A stretch of DNA of 64,000 bases from Neobacillus sp. YX16 (GTDB lineage: Bacteria > Bacillota > Bacilli > Bacillales > Cytobacillaceae). A model generated the notes under the pieces. That model had not been told where the DNA came from. It saw nothing but the letters and a program-made list of their open reading frames with translations, and searched no databases. The position numbers and the translations under genes were made by a program. Location of the stretch: the NCBI RefSeq assembly GCF_030123505.1, contig NZ_CP126115.1, positions 4,602,001-4,666,000 on the forward strand, read 5' to 3'. Within the stretch, counting starts at the first letter, position 1. Each line of letters opens with the position of its first letter. Positions 9,830-21,231 of this stretch are shown here, one piece after another.

Positions 9830-10759
9830 ATGCTATACCTAGTATTATTTATTTTATTTATCTTATTATTTATATTCGGCATGACTATAATAAGGTTTGG
9901 ATTATTTAATTTATCGGGGAATAAGTTAAAAGGATGGCTGACAAAACTCACAAGTACACCACTAAAAGGTATGGTGACAGGCACCTTTGTTACTGCTTTA
10001 TTACAGAGCAGTTCAGCCGTCATGGTCATAACGATTGGCTTAATTTCAGCAAAAATCATGACTTTTCCTCAATCTATTGGGATTATTTTGGGTACAAATA
10101 TCGGTACAACCTTTAAAACAGAGCTAATTACTTTCAATCTTGATAAAATTCTTGTACCACTCGCTATAATTGGAGCCTTACTTACCTTTTTTAAACCTAT
10201 AAAGATTAGAAGCATTGGTATGGTCACCTTTGGAATCGCCTCAGTATTTACATCAATGAAAGGTTTTGAGCTTCTGGCTCGTCCATTAACTGAACTCCCA
10301 TTTATCAATAATTTTATCCTCTCCATTAACGACAATATCATTTTAAGTATTTTAACTGGAGCAGTTATAACTGCCATTATTCAATCTAGTACAGCTATGA
10401 CCGGAATCACCATGGGTTTTTTAACTGCAGGGCTGCTTCATCTTGATGCAGGAATTGCGATTGTGTTTGGGGCCAATATCGGGACATGTATCACTGCAAT
10501 GATTGCTTCGATTGGAGGCGGGAAAGAGTCAAGATTAGCTGCCTTTGCACACGTTTGGCTCAATGTAGCTGGCGTTTTACTCTTTACTCCTTTTATACCC
10601 GCTTTGTCCGAGAATGCGCATTTATTAGCGGATGAAAAAATGATTCAACTAGCACATATTAGTGTTATATTTAACGTCGTTTCATCCATTATGGTCCTGC
10701 CTTTTGCAACAAAATTTGGTGAAATGATCCTGAAGGTTCATGGTGAAAAAACAAAATAA
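9830..10759 (+). CDS. Na/Pi-cotransporter II family membrane protein (YqeW-like)
   Basis: Member of the Na+/phosphate cotransporter II-related family. It shows the two inverted repeats typical of the family, each carrying a QSS motif: LLQSSSAVMVITIGLI in the first half and IIQSSTAMTGITMGFL in the second, plus repeated GxNIGT motifs. About eight hydrophobic segments fill the 309 residues, with no PhoU tail. An upstream GTG at 9815 is possible, but the ATG at 9830 is well placed after GAGGGGTG. It is transcribed alone, convergent with deoC. The transported ion is inferred only. Confidence 0.88.
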   Translation: MLYLVLFILFILLFIFGMTIIRFGLFNLSGNKLKGWLTKLTSTPLKGMVTGTFVTALLQSSSAVMVITIGLISAKIMTFPQSIGIILGTNIGTTFKTELITFNLDKILVPLAIIGALLTFFKPIKIRSIGMVTFGIASVFTSMKGFELLARPLTELPFINNFILSINDNIILSILTGAVITAIIQSSTAMTGITMGFLTAGLLHLDAGIAIVFGANIGTCITAMIASIGGGKESRLAAFAHVWLNVAGVLLFTPFIPALSENAHLLADEKMIQLAHISVIFNVVSSIMVLPFATKFGEMILKVHGEKTK

Positions 10760-10765
10760 AGCACA

Positions 10766-10793
10766 AAAAAGACGGCCATGGCCGTCTTTTTTA
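10766..10793. terminator. bidirectional terminator between the Na/Pi transporter and deoC
   Basis: Perfect palindrome AAAAAAGACGGCCATGGCCGTCTTTTTT gives an intrinsic terminator on both strands (written here only as its 14-bp arm AAAAAAGACGGCCA and complement). The deoC stop codon (10791-10793) lies inside one T-run. Confidence 0.92.
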
Positions 10794-11465
10794 GTAATCC
10801 GAAGTAACCGTCAAGCCTTGAAGAATGGCAATTCCTGCACTTGCGCCAATTCTCGTTGCTCCTGCTTGAATCATTTTTTCGGTATCTGCTGTATTACGTA
10901 CCCCTCCGGAGGCTTTAACTCCAATATCAGGTCCAACCGTTTCTCTCATCAGCTTAATATCTTCAACCGTAGCACCGCCTGTCGAGAACCCAGTCGATGT
11001 CTTAACATAGTCTGTTCCTGCCTTAACTGCAAGCTCGCAGGCGTGAATTTTTTCTTCCCTTGAAAGCAAGCTTGCTTCAATGATAACCTTTGTTAATGCT
11101 TTACCCTTTGCAGCTTCAACAACTGCCCGGATATCTTTTTCCACTAACTCATAATTATTATCCTTCAAAGCACCGATATTGATTACCATGTCAACTTCGT
11201 CCGCACCATTCTCTATTGCATTTTTTGTCTCAAATGCCTTGGTTTCCGGAGTTGTCGCACCGAGTGGAAACCCAATAACAGTACAAACCTTAACGCCACT
11301 TCCACTTAATAAATCTCTCGCAGTACTAACCCAAGTGGGATTTACACAAACGGAAAAAAATTTATGCTCCTTAGCTTCTTGGCAAAGGGTCTCAATTTGT
11401 TGACGTGTAGCGTCCGCTTTTAACAATGTATGGTCAATCATCGAAGCAACATTGGCAGTAGCCAT
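10791..11465 (-). CDS. deoC: deoxyribose-phosphate aldolase
   Basis: Class I aldolase that splits 2-deoxyribose 5-phosphate into acetaldehyde and glyceraldehyde 3-phosphate in deoxynucleoside catabolism. The Schiff-base lysine is K155 in the block YVKTSTGF; the proton-relay aspartate is D92 in ADEVDMV. The 224-residue length is typical. It stands alone between mtaB and a convergent transporter gene, not beside nupC/pdp as in some Bacillus. Confidence 0.95.
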   Translation of the reverse strand: MATANVASMIDHTLLKADATRQQIETLCQEAKEHKFFSVCVNPTWVSTARDLLSGSGVKVCTVIGFPLGATTPETKAFETKNAIENGADEVDMVINIGALKDNNYELVEKDIRAVVEAAKGKALTKVIIEASLLSREEKIHACELAVKAGTDYVKTSTGFSTGGATVEDIKLMRETVGPDIGVKASGGVRNTADTEKMIQAGATRIGASAGIAILQGLTVTSDY

Positions 11466-11523
11466 TTTACTAGCCCCATTTCTATAAAGAATTTGATACT
11501 AACATTAGAATACCCAAATCAAT

Positions 11524-11549
11524 AAAAAAAAAAGAACCTAAATAGGTCC
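11524..11549 (-). terminator. intrinsic terminator after mtaB
   Basis: GGACCTA pairs with TAGGTTC and is followed on the minus strand by ten T residues. It marks the 3' end of the hrcA-to-mtaB heat-shock operon. Confidence 0.85.
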
Positions 11550-12908
11550 TTAAATGGCAGCTTCTTCTTCCGTAAATACTTCAAGTTTTACTCGTTCATC
11601 TTCAACAATTCGGACAAATTGTCCCTCATTGTATGGATACCCAGCTTTTGAAATCTTCACTTTAACAAGTTTACCTATCATTTCTTCTGTTGCAGGGAAT
11701 ACCACTTTCAAATAATTATCTGTGTATCCTACATACAGTCCCTCTCTGAACTCTTCTTCGGGAATTACTTCTAATACATCATTTTCAAATTGTGATGCAT
11801 ATTCCTTAGCTAATTGATCAGAAAGGGCAATTAAGCGGTGAACTCGCTCATTTTTAACTTCTTCGTCCACTTGATCATCCATTCTGGCAGCAGGTGTTCC
11901 TGTACGCTTAGAATAAGGGAAGACATGTAGTTCAGAAAATTTATGTTCATTAATAAAATTATATGTTTCCATAAATTCTTCTTCAGTTTCACCAGGAAAA
12001 CCGACAATTACGTCTGATGTAACAGCAAGACCAGGAAGTACTTCTTTTAGGCGGTCTAATCTTTCGCCAAAGAATTCCATCGTATATTTACGACGCATTC
12101 TTTTTAAGACTGTATTTGAACCGGATTGAATTGGGATATGCAAATGACGAACAATAATATTTGAGTGTTTAATTACTTCAATTACTTCATCACTGATTTG
12201 ACTTGCTTCAATAGAAGAAATTCGGAGACGTGCAAGTCCCTTTACTTGGGCTTCTAAATCACGAAGCAGCAAGGCTAGGTTGTAATCCTTCATATCCTCG
12301 CCATATCCGCCTGTATGAATCCCGGTTAACACAATTTCTTTGTAACCCGCATCCACAAGCTGCTGTGCTTGACGAATGACTTCCTTTGGATCACGTGATC
12401 TCATTAGCCCGCGTGCCCATGGGATAATACAAAAAGTACAGAAGTTGTTACAACCTTCTTGTATTTTCAATGAAGCACGTGTACGATCGGTAAATGCAGG
12501 AACATCAAGCTCTTCATAGACACGATTTTTCATGATATTACCAACACCATTTATTGGCTGGCGTTCTGTCTTATACTGTTCAATATATTCAAGCATTTTC
12601 ACTCGATCCTGAGTTCCAACTACGATATCAACACCAGGTATTGCCATAATTTCTGCAGGTGATGTTTGCGCATAACATCCTGTCACACAAATTACTGCAT
12701 CGGGATTTTTGCGGACTGCACGGCGAATTACTTGGCGGCTTTTTTTATCGCCTGTATTTGTAACCGTACAAGTATTAATTATATATACATCAGAGATTGA
12801 TTCAAAATCAACTCGATCATAGCCTTCTTGCTTGAACAATTGCCAGATAGCTTCAGTCTCATAGTGATTCACTTTACATCCAAGTGTATGAAAAGCGACT
12901 GTTGGCAT
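11550..12908 (-). CDS. mtaB: tRNA t6A37 methylthiotransferase MtaB
   Basis: Radical SAM enzyme that converts t6A37 to ms2t6A37 in tRNAs reading ANN codons. It has an N-terminal UPF0004 domain with iron-sulfur cysteines (TLGCKVN, INTCTVTNTG, CVTGCYAQT), a radical SAM core with the CNNFCTFC motif near residues 150-157, and a C-terminal TRAM domain. The ATG at 12908 (MPTVAFHTLGCKVN) is nine bases from a GAGGAG SD and matches family starts. It is the last gene of the hrcA-led operon. Confidence 0.95.
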   Translation of the reverse strand: MPTVAFHTLGCKVNHYETEAIWQLFKQEGYDRVDFESISDVYIINTCTVTNTGDKKSRQVIRRAVRKNPDAVICVTGCYAQTSPAEIMAIPGVDIVVGTQDRVKMLEYIEQYKTERQPINGVGNIMKNRVYEELDVPAFTDRTRASLKIQEGCNNFCTFCIIPWARGLMRSRDPKEVIRQAQQLVDAGYKEIVLTGIHTGGYGEDMKDYNLALLLRDLEAQVKGLARLRISSIEASQISDEVIEVIKHSNIIVRHLHIPIQSGSNTVLKRMRRKYTMEFFGERLDRLKEVLPGLAVTSDVIVGFPGETEEEFMETYNFINEHKFSELHVFPYSKRTGTPAARMDDQVDEEVKNERVHRLIALSDQLAKEYASQFENDVLEVIPEEEFREGLYVGYTDNYLKVVFPATEEMIGKLVKVKISKAGYPYNEGQFVRIVEDERVKLEVFTEEEAAI

Positions 12909-12913
12909 TGTAT

Positions 12914-13666
12914 TCATCTCCTCATTAATTCAAAATGGTAGGAAATCGCCGCTAAAGCATAGAGTGGCGCAGTTTCCGTTCTTAATATTCGCGGACCTAA
13001 GCCGCAAAGAGTAAAGTCATTTTCTTGTAAAACGTTAACTTCTTCTTCAGCTAGTCCACCCTCAGGACCAAATACCAAAAGCAGCGATTCCCCTGGCTTC
13101 ATTTTTTGTAAGGTTGCAAAAAAAATAGATGTTTCCCCACTTCTACTTTCTTCTTCAAATGCAACTAATTTATAATGAAAATTTTTGCTTTTCTCAATCA
13201 AAGCTTTAAAATTCATTGGGCTGCTAATTTCAGGGACATATGCACGATGGGATTGCTCCGCTGCTTCTTTGGCAATTTTTTGCCATCTATCTACTTTTTT
13301 ACCGGCTTTTTTATCATCCCATTTTACGACTGAACGACGGGCAGCAAAAGGAATAAATTCACCGGCACCAAGTTCCGTGCCTTTTTGAATAATCCATTCA
13401 AGTTTGTCCCCTTTTGGAAGTCCGCTAGCAATCGTAATTGAAATAGGAAGCTCTGACTTCTCATCTTTCCATTGTACAACGTCTGCAACGACTTGTTCAT
13501 CGGTAATTTTTGCAATTTCACAAACTGCTGCATCCCCGTTTGGATCAACACAAATAATTTTGTCCCCGATTTCCATACGCATAACCTTTGTAATATGGTG
13601 ACGGTCATCACCATCAATCACAAAACTATTTTCATTTGCTCGTTGTTTAACAAAGTATCGTTGCAC
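12914..13666 (-). CDS. rsmE: 16S rRNA m3U1498 methyltransferase RsmE
   Basis: SPOUT-class SAM methyltransferase that methylates N3 of U1498 in helix 44 of 16S rRNA. An N-terminal PUA-like domain is followed by the knotted domain with LPKGDKLEWIIQKGTELG, FGPEGGL and LGPRILRTETAPLYAL. I prefer the GTG at 13666 (reads M-QRYF, as in the family), seven bases from a GAGGG SD, over the GTG at 13675, which touches the SD. About 250 residues; five bases separate its stop from mtaB. Confidence 0.93.
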   Translation of the reverse strand: MQRYFVKQRANENSFVIDGDDRHHITKVMRMEIGDKIICVDPNGDAAVCEIAKITDEQVVADVVQWKDEKSELPISITIASGLPKGDKLEWIIQKGTELGAGEFIPFAARRSVVKWDDKKAGKKVDRWQKIAKEAAEQSHRAYVPEISSPMNFKALIEKSKNFHYKLVAFEEESRSGETSIFFATLQKMKPGESLLLVFGPEGGLAEEEVNVLQENDFTLCGLGPRILRTETAPLYALAAISYHFELMRR

Positions 13667-13713
13667 ACGATGCACCCCTCTAAAACATTTTACTCTTCAT
13701 TGTACTGTATTAA

Positions 13714-13765
13714 ATTTCACTTTTAAAGAAGTGAAATAGAAAAAAGGGGCATTATCCCCTTTTTT
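13714..13765 (-). terminator. terminator after prmA plus a second hairpin before rsmE
   Basis: AAAAAAGGGG pairs with CCCCTTTTTT (13740-13765), giving an intrinsic terminator between prmA and rsmE. Immediately downstream, ATTTCACTT and AAGTGAAAT (13714-13737) form a second hairpin. Together they would lower expression of rsmE-mtaB relative to the chaperone genes. Confidence 0.75.
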
Positions 13766-13770
13766 AAGCA

Positions 13771-14712
13771 TTATACCCTCTTGGCAATAATCGCAACCCA
13801 ATCTTCCATTAAGATGGTTTCCATGATCTCAAATCCGGACTGAATGAGTCCTTCTTTTACTTGATCTTTCTTCTGCTGAATAATACCTGAGGCAATAAAA
13901 GTCCCTCCAGGTTTAACAACACGTGCTACATCATCTGTAAAACGTAGAATAACTTCGGCTAAAATATTGGCAACGACAACGTCAGCACAGTTCTCTTCTA
14001 CACCATCTAATAGATTATTTTGCGAAGTGGTTACTTTGCCGCTTACCTTATTAAGCTTTATGTTGAGTCGCGCTGAAGTGACAGCAACCTCATCTAAATC
14101 AAAGGCACGAACATCTTCTGCGCCTAACATGGCAGCAGCAATACTAAGAACTCCAGAGCCAGTACCGACATCAATTACCCTGTCACCCGGCGTGACAGAC
14201 CTTTCTAATGCTTGGATACACATGACCGTAGTCGGATGCGTTCCAGTTCCGAAGGCCATTCCAGGATCTAGTTCAATGATTAATTCATCACTGCTGACTG
14301 GAGTGTATATCTCCCAAGTTGGAACGATCGTAAACTTCTCTGAAATTTTAACTGGATGATAATATTTCTTCCATGCTGTAGCCCATTCTTCTTCATTCAC
14401 TTCACTAATGGTTACTTTATTTATTCCAATATCGATATTGTGGATGATCAGATTATTAATGGATTCTTTAATTGCATCTACAGTTTCACCTAGAAAGCTG
14501 TTAACTGGTAAATACGCTTTAACGATAACTCCTTCTTCAGGGTAATCATCTGGATTGAGTTGGTAGATTTCCCCGAACTGATCTTGCCTTTCCTTTGTTA
14601 GTTCAAAAGGATCTTCAATAACTACACCGCTGGCACCGGCCTCGTGTAAAATATGTGATATTGGTTCAATCGCTTCGTTCGTAGTGTGAATACTAAATTC
14701 AGACCACTTCAT
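13771..14712 (-). CDS. prmA: ribosomal protein L11 methyltransferase
   Basis: SAM-dependent methyltransferase that trimethylates L11. The ATG at 14712 ([14 protein letters not shown]) is chosen over the upstream in-frame start because it matches family N-termini and lies behind a TTGGAG SD. It has an N-terminal substrate-binding domain, then a Rossmann methyltransferase with [15 protein letters not shown] (motif I) and the [10 protein letters not shown] block. About 313 residues. It follows dnaJ by 17 bp within the heat-shock operon, the standard Bacillus layout. Confidence 0.95.
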   Translation of the reverse strand: MKWSEFSIHTTNEAIEPISHILHEAGASGVVIEDPFELTKERQDQFGEIYQLNPDDYPEEGVIVKAYLPVNSFLGETVDAIKESINNLIIHNIDIGINKVTISEVNEEEWATAWKKYYHPVKISEKFTIVPTWEIYTPVSSDELIIELDPGMAFGTGTHPTTVMCIQALERSVTPGDRVIDVGTGSGVLSIAAAMLGAEDVRAFDLDEVAVTSARLNIKLNKVSGKVTTSQNNLLDGVEENCADVVVANILAEVILRFTDDVARVVKPGGTFIASGIIQQKKDQVKEGLIQSGFEIMETILMEDWVAIIAKRV

Positions 14713-14729
14713 TCTACCAACTCCAATCA

Positions 14730-15860
14730 TTACTCACCTTTAAAGGCTCGTTTTACTTTTGAGAAAAAACCCTCTTCATGTTCACCAATTGGTGAATTTC
14801 CACTAAGTTCAGCAAATTCCCGAAGAAGCTGCTTTTGTTTATCCGTTAACTTAGTCGGAGTAATAATACGGACGATTATGTGCTGATCCCCTGTTCCATA
14901 TCCGCGTACATTCGGAATCCCCTTACCTTTGAGTCGGAATTTTGTTCCTGTCTGCGTACCAGATGGGACCTTAACTTTTACTTTGCCATGCAAGGTTGGG
15001 ACTTCGATTTCATCTCCGAGCGATGCTTGAACAAAGGTGATAGGCATTTCACAATAAACATCGTCGCCATCTCTTTCAAAAAACTCATGCTCTCTTACGT
15101 GGAAAACAATGTAAAGATCACCTGATGGACCCCCGTTTATACCAGCCTCACCTTGTCCTGAAATCCTTAACTGTTGTCCATCGTCAATACCTGCAGGAAT
15201 TTTCACATGAATCTTTTTGCGTTTCTTCACCTTACCATTACCGCCACAGGTTGCACATTTATGCTTAATTTCTTTTCCTGTGCCATTACAATGGTGACAA
15301 ATACGGCGATTAACCACTCTGCCAAAAGGCGTATTTTGTTCAATATTTAACTGTCCTGTTCCATGACAGTGTTGACATGTTTCAGGCTTTGTTCCCTTTT
15401 TAGCACCCGACCCGCTGCATGTACTGCAGGTTTCTTCACGCGGAATTTCAATATCTGTTTCTTTTCCAAATGCTGCTTCCTCAAACGTAATTGTCATCGT
15501 GTACTGTAAGTCAGCACCTTGTCTAGGGGCATTAGGGTCGCGCCTGCGTGACCCGCCGCCGCCTCCAAAGAAAGTATTGAAAATATCCTCAAATCCTCCA
15601 AAACCGCCGCCAAAATCAGCGCCGCCTCCAAAGCCTTGATTTGGATCCGTATGACCGAATTGATCATAGTGTGCCTTTTTTTGATCATCGCTTAAAACCT
15701 CATAAGCTTCAGCGATTTCTTTAAATTTATCTGCAGCATCAGGCTCTTTGTTAATATCTGGATGATATTGTTTTGAGAGCTTTCGATATGCTTTTTTTAT
15801 CTCATCCTTAGAAGCACTCTTACTAACACCAAGCACCTCATAGTAATCTCGTTTACTCAT
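14730..15860 (-). CDS. dnaJ: chaperone DnaJ
   Basis: Hsp40 co-chaperone that delivers substrates to DnaK and stimulates its ATPase. It has an N-terminal J-domain with HPD (QYHPDINK), a Gly/Phe-rich linker, a zinc domain with four CxxCxGxG repeats ([32 protein letters not shown]) and the C-terminal substrate-binding domains. The ATG at 15860 ([12 protein letters not shown]) has a GGGAGTGG SD; the longer ORF start at 15884 is rejected. 376 residues. Confidence 0.97.
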   Translation of the reverse strand: MSKRDYYEVLGVSKSASKDEIKKAYRKLSKQYHPDINKEPDAADKFKEIAEAYEVLSDDQKKAHYDQFGHTDPNQGFGGGADFGGGFGGFEDIFNTFFGGGGGSRRRDPNAPRQGADLQYTMTITFEEAAFGKETDIEIPREETCSTCSGSGAKKGTKPETCQHCHGTGQLNIEQNTPFGRVVNRRICHHCNGTGKEIKHKCATCGGNGKVKKRKKIHVKIPAGIDDGQQLRISGQGEAGINGGPSGDLYIVFHVREHEFFERDGDDVYCEMPITFVQASLGDEIEVPTLHGKVKVKVPSGTQTGTKFRLKGKGIPNVRGYGTGDQHIIVRIITPTKLTDKQKQLLREFAELSGNSPIGEHEEGFFSKVKRAFKGE

Positions 15861-15924
15861 GATTACCACTCCCGAATCTTTCACATAAAGATTATTCTAA
15901 CACAATAAAAACACAAATTACAAA

Positions 15925-15960
15925 GAAAAAGTCAAAGCCGATGCTGACTTTGACTTTTTC
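15925..15960 (-). terminator. terminator-like hairpin between dnaK and dnaJ
   Basis: A 13-bp stem (GAAAAAGTCAAAG and complement) with a 10-nt loop, with T-rich sequence in and after the 3' arm on the minus strand. Lying between dnaK and dnaJ, it may lower dnaJ-prmA-rsmE-mtaB output relative to dnaK. A repeat element lies just upstream of it. Confidence 0.65.
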
Positions 15961-15981
15961 ATCAGTTAGTAAGTCTATTAT

Positions 15982-16048
15982 TGTCCAGCTCCAGCGCCTA
16001 GGAAAAATTGAACTGCAATTTCCCCTGAACAAGGCGCTTCCGCTTTTC
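15982..16048 (-). repeat. dispersed structured element, copy a (short form)
   Basis: Short member of the dispersed family. Outer arms AGCGCC and GGCGCT and one inner hairpin are kept, while the central module found in other copies is absent. It reads on the minus strand from GAAAAGCGGAAGCGCC to CTAGGCGCTGGAGCTGGACA. It lies between the dnaK stop and the hairpin before dnaJ. Confidence 0.85.
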
Positions 16049-16052
16049 GCTT

Positions 16053-17924
<1,872 letters not shown>

Positions 17925-18524
17925 TTATTGATTCACTTTAACCATTGATGGACGGATAACCCGATCCTTTAACATATAACCCTTTTGGAATTCCTCAATG
18001 ACAATATTAGGGCCATAATTTTCATCCTCACCTGTCATAACCGCTTGATGGAAATTAGGATTAAATTCTTTTTCAACTGCTTCTATCGCTTCAACGCCTT
18101 CTTTTTTCAAAGCATCTAGTAACCCGCGATAGACCATTTCCATTCCCTGCAGCAACGATTTTGATTGCTCATTTTCTGCTTCTATTTTCAGAGCTCTCTC
18201 GAAATTGTCTAATGCAGGAAGCAAATCGATGGCTAATTTTTGCACTCTATATTTTTCACTGGCCTCGCTATCTAATCGAGTACGACGGCGGAAATTATCA
18301 AAATCAGCTTGAAGACGTAAATAACGATTATCTGCTTCTTCTAATTTACTGGTGAGGTTTTGAATCTCAGCAGCATAGTCTATATCCATTGAACCCTCTT
18401 CAGAATCCCCTGTTTCAGCAAATACAGTTTCAACTTCCTCTTCGGTAAGTTCAACTTGTTCATCCGTTTGAGAATCAATTTCCTCATTAATCGTGTTGTT
18501 CTTTTCTTTTGTCAACTTACTCAC
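17925..18524 (-). CDS. grpE: nucleotide exchange factor GrpE
   Basis: Promotes ADP release from DnaK. The 199 residues have a Glu/Thr-rich disordered N-terminus (about 1-50), a long coiled coil (about 50-110) and a C-terminal beta domain containing [10 protein letters not shown] and [16 protein letters not shown]. Placed between hrcA and dnaK as usual. A hairpin at 18591-18612 separates it from hrcA. Confidence 0.96.
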   Translation of the reverse strand: MSKLTKEKNNTINEEIDSQTDEQVELTEEEVETVFAETGDSEEGSMDIDYAAEIQNLTSKLEEADNRYLRLQADFDNFRRRTRLDSEASEKYRVQKLAIDLLPALDNFERALKIEAENEQSKSLLQGMEMVYRGLLDALKKEGVEAIEAVEKEFNPNFHQAVMTGEDENYGPNIVIEEFQKGYMLKDRVIRPSMVKVNQ

Positions 18525-18590
18525 CTCCTTAAAGGATATTTAAACATTTATTGTAAAAGTTAATTTCATGAAAAGGAGGGCGAAAATAGA

Positions 18591-18612
18591 GTATTTCACC
18601 TAGGTGGAATAC
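18591..18612 (-). promoter_or_regulatory. hairpin in the hrcA-grpE spacer, possible mRNA processing site
   Basis: GTATTCCAC and GTGAAATAC pair around a CTAG loop. In B. subtilis the hrcA-grpE junction is an mRNA processing site whose downstream fragment is stabilised by a stem-loop. This hairpin sits in the same place, so a similar role is inferred. Confidence 0.5.
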
Positions 18613-18645
18613 GCAGTAATTCACCCTTACTCAATATTTCCACCC

Positions 18646-19677
18646 CTAATATTTTTGATACAGGTTTGTTAATACTGAGGTTAAATCCTTACTTAAAAAC
18701 TGCAGTAAGCTTATAACTCTGGAATATTCCATTCTCGTTGGACCAAGAATCGCAATGGTTCCCAATTTCTCAGTTCCAACCGAATAGGTTGCGGTAATAA
18801 GACTGCAATTTTCCATAGCGCTATTTTTGTTTTCTCTGCCGATTTTCACGTGAATACCAGCAGATTCATTTTTAATTAATGGGTAAATCCACTCTTCGTG
18901 ATCAATCATTTGTAATAGTTCACGAATTTTACTGATATCATGAAACTCTGGCTGGCTTAACATATTTGTCTTTCCGCCAAAAAAGAGCTTTTCATTAGCC
19001 GGCATTTTTAGTGAATCAGCAATAGTATGCATCATTAAATCATAATTACGGATATGCTGCCTTAGCAGCATTGCTACTTCCTTGTAGATTTTATCATTTA
19101 AATCTTCAAGAGCTACACCCGTTAACCGTTCGTTTAAAATGTTAACCGTTTTTTCCAAATCACTCGCATCCACTGAAGGAGGCAAATAAAATGTTCGGTT
19201 TTCAACATGTCCCGAATCAGTAACAAAAATTGCCACGGCAGTTTCCTTGTTTAAAGGAATGATTTGAATTCGTTTGAGCTTATTAAAACTGGCAGCAGGA
19301 CCTAAAACGATTGAAGTATAATTGGTTAGTTCAGATAAAATTTTCGCTGATTTTTGAATAATTGTTTCAAACTCAAAAATTTTCTCAGCAAAAATCGATT
19401 GAATAATCGAAATATCCTGCTTGTTTAATGCTTGAGGCGACAGCAAATGATCTACATAATACCGATATCCTTTTTCGGAAGGAACACGACCAGAAGAAGT
19501 ATGCGTTTTTTCAATATAGCCTAGATCTTCAAGATCAGCCATTTCATTCCGAATAGTCGCCGAACTAAATGATATTTCATCCTTTTTCGACAAACTCCTT
19601 GAGCCGACAGGTTGTGCAGACCGAATAAAATCATCAACAATAACCTGAAGAATCAATAATTGACGATCTGTTAACAC
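18646..19677 (-). CDS. hrcA: heat-inducible transcription repressor HrcA
   Basis: Represses class I heat-shock genes by binding CIRCE; its folding depends on GroEL. An N-terminal winged helix ([20 protein letters not shown] with [22 protein letters not shown]) precedes a dimerisation/GAF-like region. 343 residues. First gene of the operon and autoregulated through the CIRCE just upstream. Confidence 0.96.
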   Translation of the reverse strand: MLTDRQLLILQVIVDDFIRSAQPVGSRSLSKKDEISFSSATIRNEMADLEDLGYIEKTHTSSGRVPSEKGYRYYVDHLLSPQALNKQDISIIQSIFAEKIFEFETIIQKSAKILSELTNYTSIVLGPAASFNKLKRIQIIPLNKETAVAIFVTDSGHVENRTFYLPPSVDASDLEKTVNILNERLTGVALEDLNDKIYKEVAMLLRQHIRNYDLMMHTIADSLKMPANEKLFFGGKTNMLSQPEFHDISKIRELLQMIDHEEWIYPLIKNESAGIHVKIGRENKNSAMENCSLITATYSVGTEKLGTIAILGPTRMEYSRVISLLQFLSKDLTSVLTNLYQKY

Positions 19678-19692
19678 CTTTCATCACCTCTG

Positions 19693-19719
19693 TTAGCACT
19701 CATTGAAGTCGAGTGCTAA
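19693..19719 (-). promoter_or_regulatory. CIRCE operator
   Basis: Perfect CIRCE: TTAGCACTC, nine-base spacer, GAGTGCTAA. It lies between the hrcA promoter and the hrcA start codon. HrcA binding here represses the whole operon; this is the only copy in the window. Confidence 0.97.
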
Positions 19720-19730
19720 TTCTATTAATA

Positions 19731-19759
19731 AATTATCAAAAATAGGGGGATGGTGTCAA
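19731..19759 (-). promoter_or_regulatory. sigma-A promoter of the hrcA operon
   Basis: On the minus strand a perfect TTGACA (19754-19759) is followed after 17 bp by ATAATT (19731-19736). CIRCE begins 11 bp further downstream, at about the transcription start, the expected geometry for repression. Confidence 0.8.
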
Positions 19760-19800
19760 TCATTTGATATTAAGAAATTGCAAAGCTACCTAATCAGGGG

Positions 19801-20943
19801 TTAGTTTGTAACCCCTAAAAATGATTGAAAAACTTCATTTCCTAAAAGCCGCCCTGTTTTAGTTAAATATATATTGTCTTTTTTTACTTCTATCCATTTT
19901 TTTGCAATCAAATCAGAAATCTCATTTTCAAATAATTCCAGTGGGTCGATATCAAATTTTCCGATGAAATGAGATATAGATACTCCATCTGTTTTTCGCA
20001 GACCTAAAAACATTTCTTCTTCTATTTGTTCCGCTTTTGAAGTTTGGTGTTCCTGAAAGATAGGGAGGTTCCCGTTTTCAATTAGTTCCATATATTTTTT
20101 CAATGGTCCTGCATTCGAGCGTCTCCAGCCATCCACATAGCTGTGAGCACCTGCACCGAACCCATAATAGTAATCGTTATTCCAGTATGTTAGGTTATGT
20201 TTGCTTTCATAGCCAGACTTTGAAAAATTACTAATTTCATACTGATTAAATCCGTGCTTTTCCATTTGCTCCATAAGCAGTTCATACATTGCTGCTTCTG
20301 CATCCTCTCCCGGTGTAGGGAGTTTGCCTTTTTGCATAAGATTGTAAAAAACTGTCTTTGGTTCAATAATTAACGAATAGGCCGAATAATGTTGAATGTC
20401 TAGTGTAAAAGCTTGAGTCAATGACTCTTTAAAGTCAGTAATGGTTTGGGTCGGCAGGCTGAAGATTAAGTCAATGCTAATATTTTTGAAGCCAATAGAT
20501 TTTGCATTCTCTACTGTTTGGTAAACATCTTTTGCACGATGGACACGACCAATTTTCTTTAATAATTCATCATTAAAGGTTTGAACGCCAAGACTAAGTC
20601 GGTTTACACCTGCATCTTTTAATATTTGTAACTTTTCTTTTGTTAAATCACCTGGATTTGCTTCAAAAGTAAATTCAACATTTCTACTCATCGGTAAGTT
20701 CCGGGTTATACTCTCACAAAACCGTTCAAGCTGCTTTTCATTTAGGGAGGTCGGTGTCCCACCGCCCACAAAAATGGTTTGCAGTTTGTCAGCTGGATAT
20801 TTGTTCAATGTTAAGACCATTTCTTGCTCAAGTGCCTGCAAATATTCATCCACCGGCTGCCCTTTAAGAAATACTTTATTAAAATCACAGTAATGGCAAA
20901 TATGCTCACAAAAGGGTATATGGAGATAAGCAGCTTCAATCAT
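19801..20943 (-). CDS. hemW: radical SAM heme chaperone HemW
   Basis: HemN-like radical SAM protein, now regarded as a heme chaperone rather than a coproporphyrinogen oxidase. CEHICHYCDF gives the CxxxCxxC cluster site plus an adjacent cysteine; GGGTPT and the SLGVQTF block follow. 380 residues. The true start is the ATG at 20943 (MIEAAYLHIPFC) after an AAGGTG SD. The longer in-frame ORF to 20988 runs into a repeat element and is not real coding. Confidence 0.94.
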   Translation of the reverse strand: MIEAAYLHIPFCEHICHYCDFNKVFLKGQPVDEYLQALEQEMVLTLNKYPADKLQTIFVGGGTPTSLNEKQLERFCESITRNLPMSRNVEFTFEANPGDLTKEKLQILKDAGVNRLSLGVQTFNDELLKKIGRVHRAKDVYQTVENAKSIGFKNISIDLIFSLPTQTITDFKESLTQAFTLDIQHYSAYSLIIEPKTVFYNLMQKGKLPTPGEDAEAAMYELLMEQMEKHGFNQYEISNFSKSGYESKHNLTYWNNDYYYGFGAGAHSYVDGWRRSNAGPLKKYMELIENGNLPIFQEHQTSKAEQIEEEMFLGLRKTDGVSISHFIGKFDIDPLELFENEISDLIAKKWIEVKKDNIYLTKTGRLLGNEVFQSFLGVTN

Positions 20944-20959
20944 AATTTCACCTTCCTGG

Positions 20960-21160
20960 AAAAGCGGCAGCGCCTTCGGAACAAGCACAGCTTGTTCCTG
21001 CGGAGTTAATCTAAGGAGCTTTCCTTAGTGTCCAGGGGCGACAGGCATAAGACGAGCCGGCGGAAAGGTTGTTCTTTAACCTTTCTGACGGATTGACTTA
21101 TGACCGAGGAAAAAGTGACCTTTCTTTTTCCCCCGAGCCCCTAGGCGCTGCAGCTAGACA
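20960..21160 (+). repeat. dispersed structured element, copy b
   Basis: Plus-orientation copy between lepA and hemW. Outer arms AGCGCC...GGCGCT and a central hairpin AAAGGTT-GTTCTT-AACCTTT, with CATAAG/CTTATG and GGGGC/GCCCC pairs between them. The first hairpin module is larger here than in other copies (GGAACAAGC/GCTTGTTCC and CTAAGGA/TCCTTAG). It lies in the lepA-hemW leader region. Confidence 0.88.
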
Positions 21161-21231
21161 TTTTTTTCTAGTAAAAAAGAGGCTGGACTTTGCCTATTAA
21201 TAGACTCATCCTACCCTCCCTTTTTCGTTTT

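Noticed and set aside
20944-20988. N-terminal extension of hemW
   Set aside because: The extra codons are part of repeat copy b; the ATG at 20943 has a proper SD and matches HemW.
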